Counted from the first letter of the stretch, positions 1 to 6,143 are shown. The stretch is 6,143 nucleotides of DNA from Balneolaceae bacterium SMO_bin1 (GCA_003123965.1 NNSL01000236.1:1-6143); one strand, 5' to 3'. Made by a program: numbers and translations. Notes: generated from the sequence alone by a model not told the origin.

Positions 1-40
1 TTACCCGCTTCTTCAAACTCACCGATTACAGCGTAAAATC

Positions 41-123
41 AAGGTTATACAATCAAAGCTTCCACCGCCGATGTCCTGCCTGATTTTATACATGATTCCT
101 CTCGTTTTCTCAGCAGCTTAAAT
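41..123 (+). other. Probable missing N-terminal coding extension of the PNP gene, with AAGG ribosome-binding candidate
   Basis: The PNP frame is open from 37, just after an in-frame TAA at 34-36, up to the TTG at 124. The translation of this part ends in DFIHDSSRFLSSLNLPETF, which looks like the helix that precedes GSGLG in this family. No ATG, GTG or TTG occurs in frame here. An AAGG at 41-44 sits 7 nt before ATC 52-54; starting there would give a 269-residue protein, close to the family norm. A non-canonical ATC start, a CTG start at 76, or a sequence error changing ATG to ATC could explain this. Positions 1-36 hold nothing I recognise. Confidence 0.5.
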
Positions 124-861
124 TTGCCGGAAACCTTTGAGGCGGCGGTAATACTGGGTTCCGGCCTTGGCGATTTTGGGAATCGTATTCAAGACCCAAT
201 CTCAGTTTCTTACGCTGATATACCCCACTTTCCATCCACTTCTGTAGAAGGACATGACGGGCAGCTTATAGCAGGTACCATTGCAGGGGAAAATGTTATA
301 GCGTTTTCGGGGCGATTTCATCACTACGAAGGCTTTTCTTTTGAGCAGACAGCAATCCCCGTCTACCTTGCCAGTGCCCTGAATGCAAAAAAGCTGATCA
401 TTTCGAATGCAGCAGGCGCCATAAATACCGATTTTAGCGTGGGCGATTTGATGGTAATTGACAGCGTGATGCGCCAGAACTTGAGTATCTCTCCGCGAGG
501 CAACGGCACGCACCGCTATAACCATTACCCTTCGGCTGAAAGAGCCCGTAAAATTGCCTCGACTTTAGGTCTTTCGGTTCAGCGGGGCACATACATGTAT
601 GTAAAGGGACCTAATTACGAAACCAAAGCCGAAATACGAGCTTTTCGTACCATGGGCGCCGATGCGGTGGGCATGAGTACCGCTCCGGAACTTTTTGAGG
701 CTGCACGACTAAATTTAAGAACTGTTGCCATTTCACTCATTAGCAATATGGCTTCGGGTGTAACCAAAGGTCGGCTCAACCATGATGAAGTTAAGGAGGC
801 TGCTGAATCTCGAAAAGATGATTTCGCAGCGCTGGTAACCGAGCTTATAACCCAGCTCTAA
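124..861 (+). CDS. punA: Purine nucleoside phosphorylase, trimeric (class I PNP/PunA) family; start codon uncertain
   Basis: A cytoplasmic salvage enzyme that splits purine (deoxy)nucleosides with phosphate into a free base and (deoxy)ribose-1-phosphate. Residues counted from TTG 124 include GSGLG (12-16), the GHDG histidine H44, the phosphate-site GRFHHYEG with R64 and H66, NAAG (95-98), GPNYETKAE with E166, GMST with M184, and N208 followed by H220. By spacing these match human PNP R84, H86, E201, M219, N243 and H257, and E plus N at the base site suggests 6-oxopurine (inosine/guanosine) preference. R64 to E166 is 15 residues shorter than in human PNP, and the usual loop with FGxRFPxMSxAYD is absent, so this is a divergent member. 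The TTG leaves only 11 residues before GSGLG, against about 30 in relatives, and the frame is open back to 37, so the true N-terminus is probably upstream. The gene converges on the class II photolyase gene with a 6 bp gap. The family is secure; the exact substrate and start are not. Confidence 0.9.
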   Translation: MPETFEAAVILGSGLGDFGNRIQDPISVSYADIPHFPSTSVEGHDGQLIAGTIAGENVIAFSGRFHHYEGFSFEQTAIPVYLASALNAKKLIISNAAGAINTDFSVGDLMVIDSVMRQNLSISPRGNGTHRYNHYPSAERARKIASTLGLSVQRGTYMYVKGPNYETKAEIRAFRTMGADAVGMSTAPELFEAARLNLRTVAISLISNMASGVTKGRLNHDEVKEAAESRKDDFAALVTELITQL

Positions 862-867
862 TTTGTT

Positions 868-2349
868 TTACTGCTCTTCACTGTTCTCATTTCCATACTT
901 CTGAAGATATTTTTTCAGCTTTACCTTTCGACGAGTACTATCGCTGGTCATATAACGCGTTTTGCCGAATATGGGCCGCTCCTGCCAGGCACGATCAAAA
1001 CGGCCAAAGCACCAAAAAATGCCCGAATAGCTGTTCGGATCGCGCCCGTCTATGGCATACAAGTTATTGAGCTCAATTAGATATTCGAGCGCGGTTTTGG
1101 GATCGGGTGTCCACTGCATCACTTTTTTACCCCAGAGCATACGCAGGTAGTTGTGCATAACGCCATCCTCCCGAAGCTGCGTCTGCGCTGCATTCCATAT
1201 CTCATCATGGGTTTGAGATTGTTCCAACTCCTCGAAAGTATATACGTGTTCGCGCTCATCTTTGGCATGCTTCTCAAGTGTTTCGCGCGCCCAGTCCGGT
1301 AAGGTTTCAAACTTATCGTAATCAGGTTCGTGATGCGCAAAATGGAAGCCCACCTCACGCCAGGTAATTACTTCGTCCAGAAAGGCATCAATATTATCAT
1401 CACCGTTGAAGAACCCGCCGGTTGAGCCGCCATTGAATGTAATGTTATCTAAATCCCAGTTTTTGGGCTGATGCTGAAGCACTGCTTTTACAATCTCGTA
1501 TTCTGATATTTTACCGAAATGAAGCCACGGACTCATACCGCTTGTGGCGTCCAGATCAGGATCATTGCGGTGATCATCGTATTGATCTAAACCATGACGT
1601 ATGAAGCTTCCCAACCTGCCCAAAGCAGCCTCTCGTGTACCCTCAAGCGCTATGGGTTTTACATCATGGCGAATATCGAGCTTTGAAATAAAATCGTGCG
1701 GATTATTTATTCTCTTCAAACTTTTGCGTCGGGCTTCATCATATTTCTTTGGCAGGCTGAGCGATTGCCCTTTAAGCTGATCCAGTGGATTTTCGCGCGG
1801 TGGTGCCGTATAACATTCAACAAAATTGCGCTGCATTATCTTTCGAAAAAAGTACGCGTTATACGGTGCTTTTTCGGTCATACCCAGCGGAATAATCCCA
1901 TTGGAATCAACGGTGCGTACCATAAAATCAAATTGGTCGCCAAGTGTCTCATTCCGGTCGCGAATAAAATAAACCGGGTACTCATCGGTGATTAGGCAGC
2001 AGGCTTTCTTGAAGAGTGTTTCCCAAATGTCGCTGCTTTGCCCGGCTACCCGTTCAACCATTGGCAAATAATTAAGCCCCTTTTGCTCGGCAATTTCTGC
2101 ATTTTCGGCCATGCCCTGCAGGTAAAATGTATGGATGCGGTCGCTTGCCCAGCGGTAATCACAGGTTAGTTCTTCATAAATCAGAAGTGGTTTCCCAAGC
2201 TTGTTGGCCCACCCAATGGCGTATTCTAAAGCATAGTTGTATTGGAAACGGTGATTTGTTTGCATCCAATAAACTATAAAGTCGCCGTTTTCGTCAGGTT
2301 CATTATCGTTTTTGCGAAATACGCGCTGGCTGTTAATTTTTCGAAGCAC
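868..2349 (-). CDS. Class II CPD photolyase (deoxyribodipyrimidine photo-lyase)
   Basis: A flavoprotein that uses blue/near-UV light to split cyclobutane pyrimidine dimers in DNA. The 493-residue protein has the N-terminal antenna domain with the class II signature VYWMQTNHR (26-34), then the FAD domain with GMSPWLHFGKIS (271-282), HNYLRMLWGKKVMQW (399-413), DGRDPNSYSG (434-443) and ERPIFGKTRYM (457-467). Tryptophans W385, W406 and W413 have the same spacing (21 and 7) as the class II electron-transfer triad W360/W381/W388 of the Methanosarcina mazei enzyme. On the same register N428 falls at its flavin-facing N403 and W446 at W421, so the photochemical core looks complete. Translation starts at GTG 2349, directly after an in-frame TAA; the next Met (residue 29) lies inside the antenna-domain motif and is too late. 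No clear Shine-Dalgarno is seen. It lies 33 bp after the aldo/keto reductase gene and is probably the last gene of the same operon. Confidence 0.95.
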   Translation of the reverse strand: MLRKINSQRVFRKNDNEPDENGDFIVYWMQTNHRFQYNYALEYAIGWANKLGKPLLIYEELTCDYRWASDRIHTFYLQGMAENAEIAEQKGLNYLPMVERVAGQSSDIWETLFKKACCLITDEYPVYFIRDRNETLGDQFDFMVRTVDSNGIIPLGMTEKAPYNAYFFRKIMQRNFVECYTAPPRENPLDQLKGQSLSLPKKYDEARRKSLKRINNPHDFISKLDIRHDVKPIALEGTREAALGRLGSFIRHGLDQYDDHRNDPDLDATSGMSPWLHFGKISEYEIVKAVLQHQPKNWDLDNITFNGGSTGGFFNGDDNIDAFLDEVITWREVGFHFAHHEPDYDKFETLPDWARETLEKHAKDEREHVYTFEELEQSQTHDEIWNAAQTQLREDGVMHNYLRMLWGKKVMQWTPDPKTALEYLIELNNLYAIDGRDPNSYSGIFWCFGRFDRAWQERPIFGKTRYMTSDSTRRKVKLKKYLQKYGNENSEEQ

Positions 2350-2382
2350 TTATTGGTGATTTATGAGTTTAGATTAGGATAC

Positions 2383-3369
2383 CTATTCAGGTGGCGCCAT
2401 AAAAGCTGGACTGATTGGCTCTTCAACTTCATTAGCTACAATTTCTTCAATTTCAGCAATCTGATCTTCGCTCAAACTCCAGCCAAATACTTCTTTAAAT
2501 GTAACTTGAGACGGCTTTCGTGCACCCCAAATGGCAGAATCAACTCCCTTATCGAGAATCCAGCGCACCGCCAAGTGAAGCACTTTGGCATTAAGTTCGT
2601 GGTCAGCATATTCTTTCAGGCGTTCAACAGCCCGCAAATGGTTTTCAAAAGCCTGACCCTGAAATTTGGGATCTGCATTTTTTCGCAGATCACCTTCCTT
2701 AAATTCACGATCCTTGCTCATTTTACCGGACAGCAGCCCCCGACACAGCGCTCCATACGTAACAAGGGTAATATTTTGTTCTTTGCAGTATGGAATCAGA
2801 TCCTCTTCCACCCCGCGCTCAAATAAATTGTAGGGCGGCTGGCATGTATGAATCGGGGCGGTTTGCTGAAATGCTTCCATCTGCTTTACATCATAATTTG
2901 ATACCCCAATCGCACGAATGGTCCCTTCATCCAGCAACTCTTTCATCGTGGCCGCCGTTTCTTCAAAATCGGTTTCGTAATCCGGCCAGTGAATTTGGTA
3001 TATATCTATATAATCGGTCTGCAGCCGTTCCAGCGAATCCTCAACTTCTCTGAGAATTCGATCACGGCTTGAATTGCGCTTCACATTCTCGTTATCGTCC
3101 CATTCCAGACCGAGCTTGGTTGCAATTTGCACTTTGTCGCGCCGGCCAAACTCCTGTACCGCTTTACCTACCAGCTCTTCACTTTTGCCAAACCCATATA
3201 TTGGAGCGGTATCAATAGTAGTTATACCTTCGCGCAATGCTTTCAGAACCGTATTGACCGACTTTTGCTCATCAGTTCCACCCCACTGCCATCCGCCGAT
3301 GGCCCATGTACCTAGAACGGTTCGCGTGATATGTAAATCTAAATCACTTACTTGCGTGCGCTCAATCAT
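2383..3369 (-). CDS. Aldo/keto reductase family protein
   Basis: A predicted soluble NADPH-dependent oxidoreductase with a (beta/alpha)8 barrel that reduces aldehydes or ketones; the substrate is unknown. I chose ATG 3369 (328 residues) because MIERTQVSDLDLHITRTVLG lines up with the short N-terminus usual for the family. A TTG at 3411 would add 14 residues and has only a weak GAAG 7 nt upstream. Counting from that longer start, the catalytic tetrad is visible as D67 and Y72 in DTAPIYGFGKSE, K99 in ATKLGLEW, and H141 in IHWPD. Other family hallmarks are GTIRAIGVSNY (163-173) and a C-terminal NADP-binding segment around AIWGARKPSQ. The AIGGWQWGG stretch and overall form resemble the YajO/general stress (GSP69-like) branch rather than classical aldose reductases. 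It sits between two photolyase genes on the same strand, with gaps of at most 62 bp and of 33 bp, so co-transcription is likely. A role in oxidative or carbonyl stress caused by light is only inferred from that context. Confidence 0.92.
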   Translation of the reverse strand: MIERTQVSDLDLHITRTVLGTWAIGGWQWGGTDEQKSVNTVLKALREGITTIDTAPIYGFGKSEELVGKAVQEFGRRDKVQIATKLGLEWDDNENVKRNSSRDRILREVEDSLERLQTDYIDIYQIHWPDYETDFEETAATMKELLDEGTIRAIGVSNYDVKQMEAFQQTAPIHTCQPPYNLFERGVEEDLIPYCKEQNITLVTYGALCRGLLSGKMSKDREFKEGDLRKNADPKFQGQAFENHLRAVERLKEYADHELNAKVLHLAVRWILDKGVDSAIWGARKPSQVTFKEVFGWSLSEDQIAEIEEIVANEVEEPISPAFMAPPE

Positions 3370-3431
3370 TGTTGACGACTTTTGGTTAACATTCAGTTTT
3401 TGAAATGGCAATGTTCGTCTTCAAGTTCCCA

Positions 3432-4526
3432 TTACTCTTCAGCGGGCTCGTAGCGCTCAAGTTGATTCAAAAATTGCTCGGATGATTCCCGAATCGCCTC
3501 CTTGTCTTCATCCGATTTCTTCTCGTACATATTCACCATAAATCCGGCCCGGCCATTGTCTTCAAAGCCCTTGCGCTGCTGATCTACAAAATGCCAATAG
3601 AGATAGTTGAACGGGCAGGCACCTTCGCCGGTTTTTTTGCTGACACTATATTTACAATCGCTGCAGTAGTCGCTCATTTTTGTGATATAATTTCCGCTTG
3701 AAACGTACGGCTTTGAAGCCAGAACGCCGCCATCCGCATAGGTGCTCATTCCCAGCACGTTGGGCAGCACTACCCATTCGTAGGCATCAACATAGGCAAA
3801 CCAAAACCAACGGTTCAACTCCCGTGGATCGGATTGCGTGAGATTGCTGAAGTTACTGAGAACCATGAGCCGCTGAATGTGATGTGAATATCCTTGCTCA
3901 ATAATGGGCCGAAGCGATTCAGAAAGGCAGTGCATATCCGTTTCACCCGACCAGAAGAATTCTGGCAGTGGTTTGTCAAAATTAAAGTAATTGGTTTCGC
4001 GCACTTCGGGCATCATAGCCTCGTAGTAAATATGCACAAATTCCCGCCAGCCAATAATTTGCCGAACAAGCCCTTCTACCGAATTAAGTCGGGCATCGCC
4101 TTTTTGATAAGCTTCCACTGCGCGATCGCAAACCTCTTCTGGCATTAGCAAGCCGTTGTTAATGTACAGTGAGAGATTGGTATGAAACAGGTGGTCTTTA
4201 CCGGTGGCCATGGCATCTTCATACGGTCCAAACAGGTCGAGCCGCTGCTCAATAAACTCATCAAGTAACTGCAGAGCTTGTTCACGTGTTACCGCATATT
4301 GAAAACCTTCCAGCTTGCCAAAGTGACTGCCGTACTCTTTTCTGACCAATTCCATCACTTCTTTGGTAATCTCATCCGGATCAAAGGCCGTAATCTCTGG
4401 CAGATCAATATCATCGGGTAGTGCTTCGCGATTTTCGTCATCGTAATTCCACTCCCCTCCCTCGGGGTCGTCACCATCCATTAGGTAGCCGGTTTTTCTG
4501 CGCATATCGCGGTAGAAATACTCCAT
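3432..4526 (-). CDS. C-terminal fragment of the Fe-S photolyase (FAD and Fe-S domain)
   Basis: This 364-residue frame carries the helical FAD domain and the cluster site. Cysteines C200, C288, C291 and C304 have spacings 88, 3 and 13, exactly those of C350/C438/C441/C454 in Agrobacterium PhrB. In the rejoined protein they are 363, 451, 454 and 467. On the same register H216 of SHHIQRL falls at PhrB H366, a residue tied to (6-4) repair, and Y274 falls at Y424. Other family motifs are GWREFVHIYY (159-168) and RWFWFAYVDAYEWV (239-252). The ATG at 4526 encodes the internal Met of YRMEYFYRDMRR, so it is probably not a natural start, although reinitiation 14 nt after the upstream stop is conceivable. 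Confidence 0.85.
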   Translation of the reverse strand: MEYFYRDMRRKTGYLMDGDDPEGGEWNYDDENREALPDDIDLPEITAFDPDEITKEVMELVRKEYGSHFGKLEGFQYAVTREQALQLLDEFIEQRLDLFGPYEDAMATGKDHLFHTNLSLYINNGLLMPEEVCDRAVEAYQKGDARLNSVEGLVRQIIGWREFVHIYYEAMMPEVRETNYFNFDKPLPEFFWSGETDMHCLSESLRPIIEQGYSHHIQRLMVLSNFSNLTQSDPRELNRWFWFAYVDAYEWVVLPNVLGMSTYADGGVLASKPYVSSGNYITKMSDYCSDCKYSVSKKTGEGACPFNYLYWHFVDQQRKGFEDNGRAGFMVNMYEKKSDEDKEAIRESSEQFLNQLERYEPAEE

Positions 4527-4539
4527 GCGGTAACCCGGC

Positions 4540-4550
4540 TCAATTTTTTT
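4540..4550 (-). other. Frameshift site: A7 run followed at once by TGA
   Basis: On the minus strand the sequence reads ACC GAA AAA AAT TGA. With six A residues instead of seven it reads ACC GAA AAA ATT GAG and the photolyase frame continues. The run corresponds to seven T on the plus strand at 4544-4550. Homopolymers of this length are common sites of sequencing indels, but also of replication slippage and, less often, transcriptional slippage. Confidence 0.85.
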
Positions 4551-5016
4551 CGGTCCACTCCCTGGCTTCAGCTAAGAAAAAGGTATTTTCAAGCTCCGAT
4601 AGCCGATCCCCGTACTCATCGCTCAGTTCCCTAAGCATCTGCCGCGTTTCCCACTCTGCAGGCTTCATGTAGCTAATTTCCAGCTCAACATATGAATCCA
4701 GCAGTTCTTTGAGCCCCTCATTATAGTGATCTGACGTGGCGTGGTAGTAAACCGGAAACCCACGCTTCTGGCACTCCAAGGCAAAATGCCGCATGCTGCT
4801 GAGCACGTAGGTAAGCTTTTTTTTGTGGTACGGAAGCGACCGCCCTTTAGCCTGCGATTCCATGAAAATTAGGAGCGGCTTTTCATCCGTCACCCACCCA
4901 GGCCATGCCGATAAATTCAGCTGATCGTGCAAGACAAAAACTGCTTTAGAATGATTGGTAAGATCTGGGCGCTCTATTTCCCCATCAACCTTGGTTAAAT
5001 ACGAACGGCTTGCCAT
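4540..5016 (-). CDS. N-terminal fragment of the Fe-S photolyase (antenna domain)
   Basis: This 158-residue frame covers the Rossmann-like antenna domain of the DPRP/FeS-BCP family. AVFVLHDQLNLSAWPGW (25-41) is the typical first strand and loop. LLIFMESQAKGRSLPYHKKK (48-67) contains the YHKKK stretch common in these proteins, and RHFALECQKRGFPVYYH (76-92) follows. In relatives this domain binds 6,7-dimethyl-8-ribityllumazine. The fragment ends with NTFFLAEAREWTEKN, where relatives continue into the FAD domain. The ATG at 5014-5016 is preceded by AT-rich sequence with no Shine-Dalgarno. Confidence 0.8.
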   Translation of the reverse strand: MASRSYLTKVDGEIERPDLTNHSKAVFVLHDQLNLSAWPGWVTDEKPLLIFMESQAKGRSLPYHKKKLTYVLSSMRHFALECQKRGFPVYYHATSDHYNEGLKELLDSYVELEISYMKPAEWETRQMLRELSDEYGDRLSELENTFFLAEAREWTEKN

Positions 5017-5101
5017 TGATTTTAACTATATATTTAAGATTCAATTTAAAAAGGTGCCTGCGGGCAACAACGTTCCCAAAAAATATTTTGGATTGTCCAA
5101 T

Positions 5102-5123
5102 TATACTAATAGTTTAGTACTAA
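5102..5123 (+). promoter_or_regulatory. Putative BlaI-type operator overlapping a -10 element, upstream of the repressor gene
   Basis: TACTAA at 5104-5109 and TTAGTA at 5114-5119 form a perfect inverted repeat with a 4-base spacer. Overlapping it, TTAGTACTAA at 5114-5123 is a perfect 10 bp palindrome, and a further ACTAA follows at 5123-5127. TATACT at 5102-5107 resembles a -10 hexamer; no convincing -35 hexamer is seen at normal spacing. BlaI/MecI repressors bind dyads that overlap their own promoter, so this is likely the autoregulatory site. It lies 26 to 45 bases before the repressor ATG and about 90 or more bases from the divergent photolyase start. Confidence 0.6.
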
Positions 5124-5148
5124 CTAATTAATCAAACCCCTTTTCACT

Positions 5149-5526
5149 ATGAAAAAATCACTTACACCACTTGGCGAAACAGAAATGGAAGTACTGCACC
5201 ATGTGTGGAAACTTGAAGAAGCAACGGTCAAGCAGGTTCGCAATCGCATACTCGAAGATCGCGAAGTAGCCTACACTACTATTATGACGGTAATGAAAAA
5301 CCTGGCCGACAAAGGATATTTGAAATATCGAAAAGACGGACTCAGCTATGTATACAGCCCCGCTATTGAGCCCGAATCGGTGCGTTTTAACCTGGTGAAT
5401 GACTTGGTTAAAAAGGTTTTTAAGGGATCACCCCAAGAGCTTATACAGACGCTGGTAAAGAGTGAGGACTTAAGCGATGAAGACCGCGATCAGATTAAAG
5501 ACATGATTGACAAAATGGAGGACTAA
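5149..5526 (+). CDS. BlaI/MecI/CopY-family transcriptional repressor
   Basis: A 125-residue winged-helix DNA-binding protein, the usual size for this family. LTPLGETEMEVLHHVW (5-20) is the typical first helix, TVKQVRNRIL (26-35) the second, and AYTTIMTVMKNLADKGYL (41-58) the recognition helix, followed by the wing KYRKDGLSYVYSP (59-71). Residues from about 75 onward form the charged helical dimerisation part. In studied members, signal sensing by the partner membrane protease leads to cleavage of the repressor and release of its operator. Here the next gene encodes such a protease 2 nt downstream, so the two form a sensor-repressor pair, and a matching inverted repeat precedes the gene. No strong Shine-Dalgarno is seen before the ATG. 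The signal and target genes cannot be told from this window; no beta-lactamase gene is present in it, so calling it a resistance regulator would be a guess. Confidence 0.93.
   Translation: MKKSLTPLGETEMEVLHHVWKLEEATVKQVRNRILEDREVAYTTIMTVMKNLADKGYLKYRKDGLSYVYSPAIEPESVRFNLVNDLVKKVFKGSPQELIQTLVKSEDLSDEDRDQIKDMIDKMED
5517..5521 (+). promoter_or_regulatory. Strong ribosome-binding site for the M56 protease gene
   Basis: GGAGG lies within the last codons of the repressor gene, 7 nt before ATG 5529. It fixes that start and implies translational coupling of the two genes. It also shows that the host ribosome has a normal anti-Shine-Dalgarno. Confidence 0.8.
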
Positions 5527-5528
5527 TT

Positions 5529-6143
5529 ATGGAATCTATTGCCAATACACTTATTAATTGGGGCACTGCGGCCGTTGACCTTTTATGGTTGCCCATTGGG
5601 CTGTGGACAGTAGTTGCGCTTTGCGCCATAGGCATTCTGCGGTGTTTTGAAAATCAGATGGCTTCAACGTATCAGTACCACGGCCGTGTAGCTGTTCTCT
5701 GGGGCCTCGCAGCGGGTTTACTGGGCTCTTTAGCGTTGTATATGATTCCTACAGAAAGCGCAACCGGCTCTTCTATCGCAACAAAATTCATCGTCATTCA
5801 GAACCCCATCACGGTATCGGCCTCGACCCCCTCGGCTGAAGCCGCCATGTGGAGCGATCCTTATCTATGGGCCGGCCTGGCAAGCATTCTGGTATTAGTT
5901 CTAGCTGGCGCTGCATTACTAAAGCTGGTGGTTGATTTCAGCGCGCTAAAACTTTTCTCGCAACGCATCAGCCGGCTGCAAGTTTCTGAATCCAGCGATC
6001 TATCAGCTAAAAACTTGAGCCTGATGCAAGAGCAAGGGCCGGTTAAGCTGTATTTTTCTGATCAAATTGCCGTGCCTTTTACCTACGGCTGGATGAAAAA
6101 ACACATTGTACTGCCTCAGAGCCTGCGATCGGATACCGAAAAA
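5529..6143 (+). CDS. M56-family (BlaR1-like) membrane metalloprotease, 5' part only
   Basis: The frame is open from ATG 5529 to the window edge: 205 codons with no stop. It begins 2 nt after the repressor stop. Hydrophobic segments that look like membrane helices lie at about 18-39, 54-72 and 112-135. The stretch between helices 2 and 3 (73-111) is likely extracytoplasmic if the N-terminus faces out, as in BlaR1. After helix 3 comes a cytoplasmic portion ending in VKLYFSDQIAVPFTYGW (172-188) and IVLPQSL (193-199). This 'S..v..PFtyG...p.IvLP' pattern stands just before the zinc-binding HExxH motif of M56 proteases, which would lie just beyond the window and cannot be checked here. The expected role is to sense an outside signal and inactivate the adjacent BlaI-type repressor by proteolysis. 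C-terminal architecture (penicillin-binding, TonB-like or other domain) is unknown. Confidence 0.88.
   Translation, partial: MESIANTLINWGTAAVDLLWLPIGLWTVVALCAIGILRCFENQMASTYQYHGRVAVLWGLAAGLLGSLALYMIPTESATGSSIATKFIVIQNPITVSASTPSAEAAMWSDPYLWAGLASILVLVLAGAALLKLVVDFSALKLFSQRISRLQVSESSDLSAKNLSLMQEQGPVKLYFSDQIAVPFTYGWMKKHIVLPQSLRSDTEK

Larger units (their letters stand above)
3432..5016 (-). pseudogene. phrB: Fe-S bacterial cryptochrome/photolyase (PhrB-type (6-4) photolyase), interrupted by a one-base frameshift
   Basis: Two adjacent reading frames together make one protein of the FeS-BCP/PhrB family, which in Agrobacterium repairs (6-4) photoproducts using FAD, a lumazine antenna and a 4Fe-4S cluster. 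The first frame ends in TGA at 4540-4542, just after an A7 run. Removing one A turns EKN-stop into EKIEPGYR, which runs straight into the MEYFYRDMRR of the second frame, giving 527 residues against about 510 for the family. Nothing else is damaged: no further stop, no gap, and all cluster cysteines present. The break is therefore very recent, a sequencing or assembly error, or possibly bypassed by slippage on the A run. The locus begins at ATG 5016 and is the promoter-proximal gene of the minus-strand run, 20-62 bp ahead of the reductase gene. Without bypass, only the separate halves are made, and neither alone should repair DNA. Family assignment is firm; functional status is unknown. Confidence 0.85.

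Noticed and set aside
22..93. Small minus-strand frame starting with ATG at 93 behind a GAGAGGA-like sequence (about 23 residues, ending in TGA at 22-24).
   Set aside because: It overlaps the conserved upstream reading of the phosphorylase, is very short, and has no recognisable content.
1696..2826. Plus-strand open frames of 99 and 194 residues opposite the class II photolyase and the reductase.
   Set aside because: They are antisense to well-supported genes and their translations look like shadow sequence with no family features.
3370..3411. A 14-residue N-terminal extension of the reductase from TTG 3411.
   Set aside because: The ATG at 3369 fits the family N-terminus; the extension has no conserved content, although a weak GAAG upstream means it cannot be fully excluded.
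3074..4672. Several plus-strand frames of about 60-110 residues over the reductase and Fe-S photolyase.
   Set aside because: All are antisense shadows of conserved genes, with low-complexity or unlikely composition.
868..5016. Cryptochrome-type photoreceptors rather than repair enzymes.
   Set aside because: Both proteins keep the catalytic and electron-transfer or cluster residues of characterised photolyases, so repair is the simpler reading; a signalling role cannot be judged from sequence alone.
5149..6143. Beta-lactam resistance locus.
   Set aside because: Only the regulator and part of its sensor are present. Such pairs control many different genes, and no beta-lactamase is in the window.

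Overview
This 6.1 kb stretch is chromosomal DNA from a bacterium. Its moderate GC content, a class II photolyase beside an Fe-S photolyase, and a BlaI/M56 sensor pair suggest the Bacteroidota/Balneolota/Rhodothermota group, probably from a sunlit habitat. This placement is an inference from protein flavour, not from a marker gene. One good Shine-Dalgarno sequence (GGAGG, 7 nt before the M56 gene) shows that canonical ribosome binding is used at least there, which fits Balneolota better than classical Bacteroidia.

Layout. (1) Positions 1-861, plus strand: a trimeric-type purine nucleoside phosphorylase. Its only usual start codon is an internal-looking TTG at 124, but reading continues in frame back to position 37. 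(2) Positions 868-5016, minus strand: a compact three-gene run, transcribed right to left. It contains an Fe-S bacterial cryptochrome/photolyase (PhrB type, (6-4) lesions), an aldo/keto reductase, and a class II CPD photolyase. Gaps are only 33 bp and 20-62 bp, so it looks like an operon for light-dependent repair of both major UV photoproducts. The first gene is split by a single extra A in an A7 run; removing one A gives a continuous 527-residue protein with all four cluster cysteines. (3) Positions 5149-6143, plus strand, divergent: a BlaI/MecI-type repressor and the first 205 codons of an M56 (BlaR1-like) membrane metalloprotease, cut by the window edge. An inverted repeat built on TACTAA/TTAGTA lies in front of the repressor and is a likely autoregulatory operator.

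The two photolyases would act as partners: class II on cyclobutane dimers, the Fe-S enzyme on (6-4) products. The reductase has no demonstrated link to repair beyond its position between them. The phosphorylase converges on the operon with a 6 bp gap. I found no RNA gene, mobile element, CRISPR array or long repeat, and no gene-free stretch longer than about 130 bp. I do not see a clearly new system. The points most worth following up are the A7 frameshift, the repair operon with its embedded reductase, the divergent phosphorylase loop with its missing start codon, and the BlaI operator.
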